Part shown: one piece after another, positions 1-7,366 of the stretch
Numbering within the stretch: the stretch's first letter is position 1
Layout: the number at the start of each line of letters is the position of its first letter
Assembly: GCF_003312915.1 (NCBI RefSeq)
Contig: NZ_CP030261.1
Location: forward strand, 3,286,001-3,350,000
Direction of reading: 5' to 3'
DNA: 64,000 nt
Origin: Flavobacterium fluviale
GTDB lineage: Bacteria > Bacteroidota > Bacteroidia > Flavobacteriales > Flavobacteriaceae
Translations under genes and position numbers: made by a program
The notes under the pieces: generated by a model
Database searches by the model: none
What the model was told of the DNA's origin: nothing
What the model saw: only the letters and a program-made list of their open reading frames with translations

Positions 1-2
1 AA

Positions 3-185
3 ATCGAGCATTATGAAATCGCAACCTACGGCACGATTGCCGCTTTTGCGACCACTTTGGGAGAGGACGATGCGGTACTGCTTTTGGAGAAAACACTAGC
101 AGAGGAAAAAGAAGCGGACACCCTGCTTACGGAAGCTGCCTACAACACCATCAATTTTGATGCGGCAGCGGAAGATCAGGAGTAA
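3..185 (+). CDS. C-terminal end of a DUF892 (YciE/YciF-type) ferritin-like protein, partial
   Basis: The gene enters from the left edge and 60 codons are visible before the TAA. The visible helix has the pattern IEHYEIATYGT, then EKTLAEEKEADTLL, which is how the last two helices of the four-helix DUF892 ferritin-like bundle look: Glu and His spaced to bind two metal ions. DUF892 proteins are small cytosolic stress proteins of about 160-170 residues whose exact reaction is poorly defined. The ending with an acidic AAEDQE tail is normal. A strong terminator follows at once, so this is the end of its transcript. Family call is from motif memory. Confidence 0.75.
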   Translation: MEHYEIATYGTIAAFATTLGEDDAVLLLEKTLAEEKEADTLLTEAAYNTINFDAAAEDQE

Positions 186-206
186 TCCACATCATAAAAA
201 AGAAAA

Positions 207-237
207 ACCTGTATCTCAGACGATACAGGTTTTTTTT
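207..237 (+). terminator. Rho-independent terminator after the DUF892 gene
   Basis: A perfect 9-bp stem (207-215 with 222-230) closes a 6-nt loop and runs into eight T. It begins 22 nt after the stop codon at 185. Confidence 0.85.
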
Positions 238-480
238 ATGTTACTGATAAGCGGAAAGCCTTCAAAGTGATGTCCGTGCGCTGGATGCCACGTTTTTATT
301 GTTTTGTGCTATCATGTCCTTTGGTTTTTTGAAGTGCCTGTCCGCGTAACTGCAGCATCTGAACCAGGATTTGCCAAGATTCAGCACTAAACTTCTGCCA
401 GCCCTGTTCAAAAAAGACTGAAAACCCTTGACTTTACTCATCTGCACTTTCATGTGTCTGCAGCCTATCTGTAATTTCAA

Positions 481-720
481 TCAGCTGTTTGTGGCTGCGC
501 TTCCGGTGCTTCCTGCACCGCCTGAATTATTGTTGCCGCCTTCGTAGCGGTCAGGATCTGTTCCTGCATCATCCCTCTGGTCGTCCCAATCCCCAGTGTT
601 GGCATCCTGCTCTTGAGAAGTGTTATTTTCATCGGCATCGCTGCTTTGTCTTTCGGCCTGCAGCTGTGCATGGTATGGGCATTTTCCATAATCCACGCTG
701 TTGGTGTCTTTATTTTCCAT
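481..720 (-). CDS. Small acidic Asn/Gly/Ser-rich protein of unknown function
   Basis: 79 codons from an ATG at 718-720 to a TGA at 481. The product is hydrophilic and acidic in its middle (many Asp, Gln and Glu) and ends in a low-complexity Gly/Asn/Ser tail; there is no membrane segment or signal peptide. The start contains GKCPYHAQ, a Cys-Pro-x-His stretch that could bind metal, but that is only suggestive. I recognise no family. It sits in a block with other small acidic proteins (5795-6046, 6199-6504) and a DUF892 protein, a set often seen in stress islands. An opposite-strand reading frame over the same bases looks like its shadow. Confidence 0.5.
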   Translation of the reverse strand: MENKDTNSVDYGKCPYHAQLQAERQSSDADENNTSQEQDANTGDWDDQRDDAGTDPDRYEGGNNNSGGAGSTGSAATNS

Positions 721-1085
721 GATTTTATCGCATTTTGATTAGAATGATAAAATTACGGGCAGAGTGCCTGGTTTATTTTACACAAAGAAGCGCCATTCTT
801 ATTAAATTTTCATGCGCTCAAAATGGTAAAATATGAAGTAAAGAACGATCCAAAAGATAACCTGAAAAAATAACCCAAAGAAAAACTGAAGAATAAAAGA
901 ATAAAAGAATAAAAGAATAAAAGAATAAAAGAATTAAACGAAATTAAGCGTCGTCCCTTTTGCCGTATGCCCGAAGGAATAGGATATTCTGCTTTACGGA
1001 GGGATTTTGAGATTCCATGCTATAATTAGTATCTTAGCGGAAAGTAAATAGATAAGTACAGACAGCATACAGCCCAAAAAAAAGT
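721..1085. other. Intergenic stretch before xseA
   Basis: About 365 bases with no convincing gene. It holds the divergent start regions of the acidic protein and xseA and a run of octamer repeats (891-938). A TATAATT-like string occurs at about 1020-1026, but I cannot assign it as a promoter. Confidence 0.4.
891..938. repeat. Tandem octamer repeat (GAATAAAA)
   Basis: Five exact copies of the 8-bp unit GAATAAAA start at 891, 899, 907, 915 and 923, followed by one degenerate copy at 931. It lies about 150 bp upstream of xseA. Copy number may vary by slippage. Confidence 0.9.
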
Positions 1086-2522
1086 ATGGGACCGGAACAG
1101 TATATCAGACTCTCACAGCTCAACGACCAGATCCAAGATACGATCAATGCCCGCTTCAAGGGGCAGACGTACTGGGTAGTGGCTGATATCACCAACCATT
1201 CATTCAAGGCCGACAAAAAGATCCATTACTTTGAGCTGGTGGAGAAATCAACCAGCAGCAGTGCCATTACAGCCAAGATACTGGGCAAGAGCTGGGGAGC
1301 CGGAGCGCTTAAGATCCTTGATTTTGAAATCACAACCGGACAGCGCTTTACCAACAACCTGCATGTGCTGGTGCAGGTGAGTGTGGACTATCATCCCTTG
1401 TACGGACTATCGGTAAACCTTCTGGATATCGACAGCAATTTCATGCTCGGCATTCTGGAACAGCAGCGCAATGCCAAGCTGGCAAGACTTGTAAGGGATA
1501 ATGATTTCATATACAAAGAGGGAGAATTGTATTCCACGCTGAACAGCCGTCTGAAACTTCCTGCTGTGATCCAGAGGGTTGCGGTAATTTCTTCAAGCAG
1601 TTCGGCTGGAAACGAGGATTTCCGCCATACGATGCAGCATAACGATTTTAGATATGTATTCCAGATTGATGACTATCATACCGTCGTGCAGGGCGATAAT
1701 AACGCCAAACTGTTCCTAAACAAGCTTATCGAGGTCTACAACACGGGAATTCCCTACGATGCCGTTGTCATTGCAAGGGGAGGCGGATCGCAGTCGGATT
1801 TCCTTATTTTTGACAACTACAATATCGGAAGGGCGGTCGCCAAGTTCCCCATTCCCGTAATCACGGGGATTGGGCACCAGAAAAACGTCAGCATCACCGA
1901 TCTGATGGCGCATACCCATACCAAAACCCCTACGAAGGCGGCGGAGTTCATCATAGCGCACAACCGCAGTTTTGAGCAGCATATCCTTTCCCTGCAAAGA
2001 ACCATAGCCATGAAATCGCAGCAGCTTTTCCTCGGATATTACAAAGAGCTCAGCGGACTTAAAAGCATAATCAGCCATAATGCAAGGGAACTGATTGCCG
2101 GGCAGAAAGAAGAGCTGCTATTGCAAAAGCAGCATATTTCGCAGGCAAGCCGAAACATGCTGGCAAAAGAAAAGCAAAACCTGCTGCTGAGTGCCCAGAA
2201 AACACTGCAGAGGCCGCAGAGCATCATCCAGCAGCAAAAAAGCGACCTGGAATATTTAAAAGGCAGCCTGAAGATCTTTACCAGCCAGTACCTGCGCAGC
2301 CGCAGACTGCAATTGGAGGACCACCAGAAAACCATAAAGCTGCTGTCCCCGCAAAATGTACTGAAAAGGGGGTATGCCGTTATACGGAAAAACAGCAAAA
2401 TTGTGAACGGGGCGGAGAACATACAAGAAGGAGAGGAAATAGAAATATTAGTGAAGGATGCCATACTGAAAAGTACGGTCAATGAAAAAATACAATATGA
2501 TGGAAAACACACTGACTTATGA
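1086..2522 (+). CDS. xseA: Exodeoxyribonuclease VII large subunit
   Basis: 478 residues, near the usual 400-480 for XseA. With XseB it forms exonuclease VII, which cuts single-stranded DNA from both ends in the cytosol. Residues about 20-115 fit the N-terminal OB fold (IxxxTYWVVADI). The central nuclease domain has the conserved ARGGGS segment and a GIGH motif followed by TPTKAAE. The C-terminal part (about 290-430) is long, Gln/Lys/Leu-rich and helical, as expected for the coiled-coil arm that binds XseB, and it ends in the typical LKRGYAVI segment. In the GHETD-type motif the last Asp reads Asn here (GHQKN). xseB follows and overlaps or abuts it. Base composition is GC-rich relative to the core genes on the right. 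Confidence 0.93.
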   Translation: MGPEQYIRLSQLNDQIQDTINARFKGQTYWVVADITNHSFKADKKIHYFELVEKSTSSSAITAKILGKSWGAGALKILDFEITTGQRFTNNLHVLVQVSVDYHPLYGLSVNLLDIDSNFMLGILEQQRNAKLARLVRDNDFIYKEGELYSTLNSRLKLPAVIQRVAVISSSSSAGNEDFRHTMQHNDFRYVFQIDDYHTVVQGDNNAKLFLNKLIEVYNTGIPYDAVVIARGGGSQSDFLIFDNYNIGRAVAKFPIPVITGIGHQKNVSITDLMAHTHTKTPTKAAEFIIAHNRSFEQHILSLQRTIAMKSQQLFLGYYKELSGLKSIISHNARELIAGQKEELLLQKQHISQASRNMLAKEKQNLLLSAQKTLQRPQSIIQQQKSDLEYLKGSLKIFTSQYLRSRRLQLEDHQKTIKLLSPQNVLKRGYAVIRKNSKIVNGAENIQEGEEIEILVKDAILKSTVNEKIQYDGKHTDL

Positions 2523-2706
2523 GGCTGCGGCCAAGGAACTGGCTTTGATTGCAAAAGAAATGGAAGATGAGAGCATCTCTGTGGACGAGCTGGCGGCCAA
2601 AGTGAAAAGGGCATCAGAGCTCATCGAGTTCTGCCAGGCAAAACTAAAATCCACGGAGGCGGAAGTGGCCAAGATCATCAGCGGGATGGAGAACCCAAAG
2701 GAGTAA
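2497..2706 (+). CDS. xseB: Exodeoxyribonuclease VII small subunit
   Basis: 69 residues from the ATG at 2497 (one codon later, 2500, is equally possible; an in-frame ATG at 2482 gives five more). The protein matches the XseB pattern: LTYEAAAKELALIAKEMED, then a helical hairpin with LAAKVKRASELIEFCQAKL. Several XseB copies wrap the XseA coiled coil and are needed for activity. The gene overlaps the last codons of xseA, so the two are almost certainly translated together. I prefer the 2497 or 2500 start because family members begin a few residues before LTYE. Confidence 0.9.
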   Translation: MMENTLTYEAAAKELALIAKEMEDESISVDELAAKVKRASELIEFCQAKLKSTEAEVAKIISGMENPKE

Positions 2707-2820
2707 AAACGGCGCTCTGCATACTAAAAAGGCATTTTTCGGCGTTATAGTATAGATATAAGCCGATCAAGCGCCTGCATGAATACCAGACTGCAGGACC
2801 GATATAAGCCGAAAAACGTA

Positions 2821-2857
2821 CAAAAGCCCAGTCGCTGATAACAGCACTGGGCTTTTG
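2821..2857. terminator. Strong hairpin between xseB and the uvrD region
   Basis: A perfect 12-bp stem (2821-2832 with 2846-2857) with a 13-nt loop. The arms are AAAAGCCCA-like on one side and TGGGCTTTT-like on the other, the form of a bidirectional terminator between convergent genes. The T-run is short, so strength is uncertain. Confidence 0.6.
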
Positions 2858-2890
2858 CATTGATAATGATCAAACAAAAAAAATAAACTA

Positions 2891-2950
2891 AAAAGCTAAA
2901 AATAAACAGAGAAGCTAAAAGATAAACAAAGAAGCTAAAAATAAATAAAA
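2891..2950. repeat. Three imperfect 20-bp AT-rich tandem repeats
   Basis: Units at 2891-2910, 2911-2930 and 2931-2950 share GAAGCTAAAA followed by ATAAACA-like sequence. They lie between the xseB hairpin and the end of the helicase gene. No function is visible. Confidence 0.75.
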
Positions 2951-2967
2951 GCCAATCTTAAGGTTTC

Positions 2968-3078
2968 TTAAAGCTTCCACCACTTTTTTGCATCCTTCTT
3001 GTCTTTTTGAGTATTTTCATCCGACTCCGCAATAAAAACAGTATCAGGTGAAAATTCCGGATTGTCCTTCGTTTCCAC
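2968..3078 (-). other. Open frame in phase with, and just after, the helicase stop codon
   Basis: After the TAA of the helicase gene (3085-3087) the same frame stays open for 38 codons to a TAA at 2968; a GTG at 3076-3078 could start a 36-residue product. The translated tail is charged, with acidic residues then a KDKKDAKKWWKL ending, which looks more like a protein C-terminus than random sequence. It may be an old extension of the helicase cut off by a stop codon, or a tiny separate gene. Evidence is only the open frame and composition. Confidence 0.3.
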
Positions 3079-3084
3079 TGCAGG

Positions 3085-5313
3085 TTAAAAAGGGTCAGGA
3101 GCTGTTTTCAGATGCTCGGCAAGTTCCAGAAGTTCCTTCGACCCTTCAGAATCACCGCTGTCCTCGGAAAAGGTGGTCAGATGCCTGAAGCCGAAATCGA
3201 TGGGCTTTATTTTTCCAATATCGAAAAAATCCACCAGATATTCCTTTTTCTCCAGATTCACCGTCTGTATTCTTCCCTTGTTCCAGACCGGATGTAGGAC
3301 CATATCGCCTTCACTGAAGGTGGTGTTTTCCAAAGGCCTTGCAGCGCCAAGACTGTTTTTGCTGTTTTCTATGATCTGCTGGGAAAGCACTCCTTTTCGG
3401 ACATAGAATTCCTCCTTGATTTCAAAAAGGAACCTTGAAGGGTATTTGTTGAGTCCAGTGGTAAAATTAAAGCCTTCCGAATCGGTCATATAGAATCGTT
3501 TTTCAGCGCGGGTGACAGCCACATACATGAGCCTTCTTTCTTCCTCAATGGCGCGTGCTCTTCTTTCCTTGACAGACAGTGCGCTTGGCAGCACGCCTTC
3601 GGTGAAGCCGCATAGGAATACATATGGAAATTCAAGTCCTTTGGAAATGTGGATGGTCATCAGTTTGACCTTGTCCTGATTGTCGGTATCGGCATCCAGA
3701 TCGGTATACAGCGATACTTCCTGCAGGTATTCGATAATGTCCACCGGAGCATTGTTTTCCTTTTCGAGCAGCAGCATTGAATTTACAAGCTCCTTTATGT
3801 TCTCCAGCCTGTCCTCGTCGCCGTCTTTGCGGTAGAGTTCGGAAAGCCCGCTTTTGTCGAGTATGATTTTGACCAGGTCCGATATGGATTTTGTCTTGGC
3901 TGTCTCACACAGCCCTTCAATCAGCTCCAGAAATTCAACAGCGCCTTTTTTTGCCAGTTCCTTGTCTGTGATATTGTTTTGCAGTGCCTGCAGGAGCGAT
4001 AGGTTCTGTTCACCTGCCAGAAGGCTGAGCCTTTCAAGGAATTTTTTACCCAAACCCCGTGAAGGATGGTTGTGCATGCGCAGGAAAGAGAAATTGTCCC
4101 CCTGAACAATCAGCCTCAAAAGGGAGAGCACGTCCTTGATCTCTTTTCTTTCAAAGAAACGGATGCCCCCAAAAATGGAGTAGGGAATATTGTCCTTGAT
4201 CAGCGCCTGCTCAATGTTTCTGGAAAGGTGGTTGGAGCGGTACAGTATGGTGATGTCCGAGTACGAAGCCTGCTCGGCCTGCAGTATCTCTTTGATTTCA
4301 GCGGCTATCCACCGGCTTTCCTCAAAGTCATTCTTTCCGTGAAAATGCACCACTTCAAAGCCTTCAGGCTTGTCGGTAACCATGTCCTTGTCCACCCTTA
4401 CCGTATTGTTCTTGATGATGTGGTTTCCTATCTTCAGGATATTGGGCGTGGAGCGGTAATTGCGGTTCATGATGATGGTCCGGATGTCGGGGAACATGGT
4501 GTCAAATTCTACCAGATATTCGGGTTTGGCACCGCGCCACTCGTAGATGGTCTGGTCGGGATCCCCGACAAGGAAAAGGTTCTGGTGCAGACGCGAGAGC
4601 ATTTCCACCAGATGGAACTGGTTCTCTGAGCTGTCCTGCGCCTCATCCACCTGAATGTAATGCAGGTTTTCCTGCCAATTCAAAAGCACATCGGGATTGC
4701 TGTCCAGAATAAAAGCCGTGAAATGGATCAGGTCGTCAAAATCCAGGGCATAATTGCGTTTGATCTTGTCCAGATAAATCTGGAAGATGCGGCTGGAGAG
4801 CGAATCGCTTTCATCGGGTTCAAAGCCTTTGTTTTCAAGGATGTAGCCCAGATAATTTGAAGTGCTTTTCTGCTTGGATATAAAACGAAGCACCTGTTTG
4901 AAGGTCAGGTGTTTGGAATTGATCTGAAGCTCGCTGAAAATATCGCGCAGTATGCTTTTCTGGTCTTCGGCGTCCAGTATGATAAAGTTCTTCGGATAAT
5001 GTATTTTGTTGATCTCCTCGCGCAGGAACCTTACGCAGAAGCCATGATAGGTGGTGATGAAAGCCAGGTCATAGGTATCGCCTATGAGTGCCTTGACACG
5101 TCTTTTCATTTCCTGGGCGGCCTTGTTGGTAAAGGTAACGCAGAGTATGTTGGATGAGTTTATCCCAAGCCTGTCCACAATATAGGCGAAGCGGGAGGTA
5201 AGGGCTTTTGTTTTTCCTGATCCCGCACCCGCAATAACACGCACGTATCCTTCTGTGGTCTTCACGGCCTGAAGCTGGCTGGGATTAAGGTTTTTTAGAA
5301 TCGGGTCGTTCAT
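3085..5313 (-). CDS. UvrD/PcrA-type superfamily 1 DNA helicase
   Basis: 742 residues from the ATG at 5313 (a TTG four codons upstream is possible but unlikely). This is an ATP-driven 3'-5' DNA helicase of the cytosol used in repair and replication restart. Visible motifs in order: Q-motif LNPSQLQAV, Walker A AGAGSGKT (about residues 30-37), motif Ia TFTNKAAQEM, Walker B with DEAQDSS, motif III QTIYEWRGA, motif IV NYRS, motif V TIHISKGLEF, and motif VI VAVTRAEKR. The C-terminus has a VLHPVWNKGRI segment, the small beta domain that PcrA/UvrD use to bind RNA polymerase. It belongs to the GC-rich repair block and may be a second helicase beside a chromosomal uvrD, which cannot be seen here. Confidence 0.93.
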   Translation of the reverse strand: MNDPILKNLNPSQLQAVKTTEGYVRVIAGAGSGKTKALTSRFAYIVDRLGINSSNILCVTFTNKAAQEMKRRVKALIGDTYDLAFITTYHGFCVRFLREEINKIHYPKNFIILDAEDQKSILRDIFSELQINSKHLTFKQVLRFISKQKSTSNYLGYILENKGFEPDESDSLSSRIFQIYLDKIKRNYALDFDDLIHFTAFILDSNPDVLLNWQENLHYIQVDEAQDSSENQFHLVEMLSRLHQNLFLVGDPDQTIYEWRGAKPEYLVEFDTMFPDIRTIIMNRNYRSTPNILKIGNHIIKNNTVRVDKDMVTDKPEGFEVVHFHGKNDFEESRWIAAEIKEILQAEQASYSDITILYRSNHLSRNIEQALIKDNIPYSIFGGIRFFERKEIKDVLSLLRLIVQGDNFSFLRMHNHPSRGLGKKFLERLSLLAGEQNLSLLQALQNNITDKELAKKGAVEFLELIEGLCETAKTKSISDLVKIILDKSGLSELYRKDGDEDRLENIKELVNSMLLLEKENNAPVDIIEYLQEVSLYTDLDADTDNQDKVKLMTIHISKGLEFPYVFLCGFTEGVLPSALSVKERRARAIEEERRLMYVAVTRAEKRFYMTDSEGFNFTTGLNKYPSRFLFEIKEEFYVRKGVLSQQIIENSKNSLGAARPLENTTFSEGDMVLHPVWNKGRIQTVNLEKKEYLVDFFDIGKIKPIDFGFRHLTTFSEDSGDSEGSKELLELAEHLKTAPDPF

Positions 5314-5794
5314 TTTCTGCAGCAATAATTTTTTTGGTCTTGTTGATTTTAAAACAGGCAGACCAATACCTGTTATGCAAATTTAGGCAATTATTTCCAA
5401 GCCGTACCGAAGGCTTAAATAGAATTATGTTTTTGCATAAAACCGACTTATACTCTAATGTAAAATATTTATATAAAGGGTTTTATGCTGTTTTATCTAA
5501 ACTGTCTGTTTATTATATAATACACAGCAGAATACAGAAAGCGGAATAGAAAAAGGTGAGGCAAAATAAAAATCCTGAAGGGAACCTGCAGCCGATAAGG
5601 CCACTAAATTCTCTTCAAGATCTTATTTCACGCTTAAGATTTCCAATCGGTATGATCCTGTTTTCTTAAGCCATTTCCATGCGATTTGCGCTGATTATTT
5701 ATGATAAGTCTCATTCCTGTTCAAAAAACAGTTTTATATCAGTCACAGGGCGTAAAAGCCCCTTTAGCCTAAACAGCAGTCAAAACTCAAGGAA
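5314..5794. other. Intergenic region upstream of the helicase gene
   Basis: About 480 bases with no gene I can support. The helicase-side end holds a TAAATTTG promoter element. The remaining short open frames have no start or composition that looks real. Confidence 0.4.
5378..5385 (-). promoter_or_regulatory. Possible -7 element for the helicase gene
   Basis: Reading leftwards the bases are TAAATTTG, matching the Bacteroidota -7 consensus TAnnTTTG, 65 bp before the ATG at 5313. No TTG lies at the ideal distance upstream, so this is tentative. Confidence 0.4.
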
Positions 5795-6046
5795 TCAATT
5801 ATCCTCGTCATCGTCATCCTCAACGGCTTTTTCTTCGTCAAGGGTTCTTCTGTCAGCATCTGGATCACGCTCATCCGGACGTGGATTGGCGTGTTCTGAG
5901 GCATCGCTGTGAATTCCGGCGGTATCATTTTCGTGCTGGTTGATGGCCGGATCTTTTTTCTCCAAAAGTTCTGAATTTATGGAATCATCTGCTGCGTGAT
6001 AGGTACGTTCATCCTGATCGTAGCCATCCTGATTTTCTCTAGACAT
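5795..6046 (-). CDS. Small very acidic protein of unknown function
   Basis: 83 residues from the ATG at 6044-6046. The product is soluble and rich in Asp, Glu, Asn and His, and ends in a run of Glu/Asp (EDDDDED). It has no hydrophobic stretch, so it is cytosolic and probably disordered. I do not recognise a named family. It lies next to the DUF3606 gene on the same strand, 152 bp away, and both belong to the stress block. The consistent start codon and codon use make it a likely gene. Confidence 0.55.
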   Translation of the reverse strand: MSRENQDGYDQDERTYHAADDSINSELLEKKDPAINQHENDTAGIHSDASEHANPRPDERDPDADRRTLDEEKAVEDDDDEDN

Positions 6047-6198
6047 AATCTTCTTTTTTTTTGTGTTATATAAAAATTTATAAAGTATTCAATGGTTTGA
6101 CTTGTAATGTTTTAATATATAATTATTCGTTTAAAGCTTTAATGTCGATAATTAAAGAAAAAATGAAACTATAAATCATTGAATACTGCTTTTAAAAT

Positions 6199-6504
6199 TT
6201 AAAGCTTTGATAATTTTGAAGGGTCAGTTGCCTCTTCAATGCTTTTCCCTTCGGGATTATAATGGGCATCATCATGCCACGGGCCGTCTTTCATACGTAC
6301 CGATTCCGATGCGCTTTCCCTTGAAGGGGGATTCTCGCTGATATGTTCCACAACTTCCTCTACCGTTGTGCCGGCAGCCCTTACGGCATCTTTTAAGATC
6401 TCTTCAGGCACATTGAGTTTTTCTGCCCATTGCTGTATTTCGTTTTGATCGGAGATATCAATATGGGCATTATCCTCTTGTCCTGTTCTGTTTATATTTT
6501 CCAT
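6199..6504 (-). CDS. DUF3606-type small protein
   Basis: 101 residues from the ATG at 6502-6504; an upstream TTG would add 16 codons that do not look coding. The middle (residues about 15-55) has the DUF3606 pattern: a DISDQNEIQQWAEKLNVPEE segment followed by LKDAVRAAGTTVEEVVEHI, a helical unit in which a tryptophan and a Val-Pro-Glu turn are typical. The C-terminus is charged and ends in a motif with HYNPEGKSIEEA. DUF3606 proteins are small and of unknown function; they often occur near stress and DNA-repair genes, as here. Confidence 0.7.
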   Translation of the reverse strand: MENINRTGQEDNAHIDISDQNEIQQWAEKLNVPEEILKDAVRAAGTTVEEVVEHISENPPSRESASESVRMKDGPWHDDAHYNPEGKSIEEATDPSKLSKL

Positions 6505-6696
6505 GATTCTTAATTTTAATGGTTTATCCAAAGTTACTGTGGGCAGCCCCAATGCTGTTATATTATAAAACAGGATTATTATAGGATTGCTATGGTTTTC
6601 AATGAATTATAATCGTTATATAAACCAATGGATCAATGGCTGTAAAAATGGAAAAATAAGATCGCTGATACATAAAATAATAAAAAAACGTTAGAC

Positions 6697-7311
6697 TTAC
6701 CTGACCTGACGGAAGGTAAGGTTGATCCTTGGCAGGACAGGGCGGGCGGTCTTGGGCACCTGATGCTCCCAATAGGTATTGGTATGGCCTGCCATGAGCA
6801 GAAAGGTCCCGTGGTGCAGCGGGATTTCTATCGGCGCAATATGTTTGAGCGTTTTATGGCGCAGGCGGAACAGGCGCGTCTCCCCGAAAGTCACAGAAGC
6901 GATGTTCATGTCCTTGTTGCTCGATGAAGTCTTGTCGCTGTGCCATCCCACGCCGTCAGTGCCGTCCCTGTAGAGGTTCAGCAGCACGGCGTTAAAGTTT
7001 ATGCGGGTTTCCATTTCCACACGCTCCCTGATCTGGAGCAGCTCAAGGGGCCAGTCGGGATTCGATCTGCGCTCAGGCCTGTTAGTGTCCCCGTACCATG
7101 AGATCATGCGCGGAGCCGTGACCACCTTGTCATACATCGGCATTTCATATTCCCTCCACTGGGTGCCATGATACAAAACATTGTAATAATGATCGGATTC
7201 GGCCTTGCTGAAAAAATTATCAATCAGCAGCAGGTCGGCATCGGGGACGTCAAATATTCTTCTGCCGCCATTGCCCGATGAAAAAATTTCGGTATCATCA
7301 AAAAGCATCAT
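6697..7311 (-). CDS. AlkB-like 2-oxoglutarate/Fe(II) dioxygenase
   Basis: 204 residues, the common length for the short bacterial AlkB homologues. These enzymes remove methyl groups from damaged bases in DNA or RNA by oxidation, using 2-oxoglutarate, oxygen and Fe(II). The iron ligands are visible: His124 and Asp126 in GWHSD, and His183 in WEHQVPK. Arg195 and Arg201 in RINLTFR fit the 2-oxoglutarate contact. The substrate loop has PRMISWYGD. Two adjacent ATGs could start it (7306 or 7309). It lies 55 bp downstream of the dnaE2-like gene on the same strand, suggesting one transcript with dinB and dnaE2, a damage-tolerance unit. Confidence 0.9.
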   Translation of the reverse strand: MMLFDDTEIFSSGNGGRRIFDVPDADLLLIDNFFSKAESDHYYNVLYHGTQWREYEMPMYDKVVTAPRMISWYGDTNRPERRSNPDWPLELLQIRERVEMETRINFNAVLLNLYRDGTDGVGWHSDKTSSSNKDMNIASVTFGETRLFRLRHKTLKHIAPIEIPLHHGTFLLMAGHTNTYWEHQVPKTARPVLPRINLTFRQVR

Positions 7312-7366
7312 CTTCTTTATTTTTTTTAGTTCATACTAAGGCCGCCGTAAAGCTGGAAGAAGCCTG

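Noticed and set aside
262..480. A 72-codon minus-strand frame next to the small acidic gene.
   Set aside because: It starts from TTG, has no recognisable pattern and overlaps another frame with better amphipathic character; I cannot support it as a gene.
489..722. A plus-strand frame opposite the acidic protein gene.
   Set aside because: It mirrors codon bias of the minus-strand gene and gives a Cys/His-rich, implausible product.
891..950. The octamer repeats as a CRISPR array.
   Set aside because: The unit is 8 bp, there are no spacers and no cas genes in the window.
4066..4629. A 187-codon plus-strand frame inside the helicase gene.
   Set aside because: It lies fully inside a gene with all SF1 helicase motifs and has no family features of its own.
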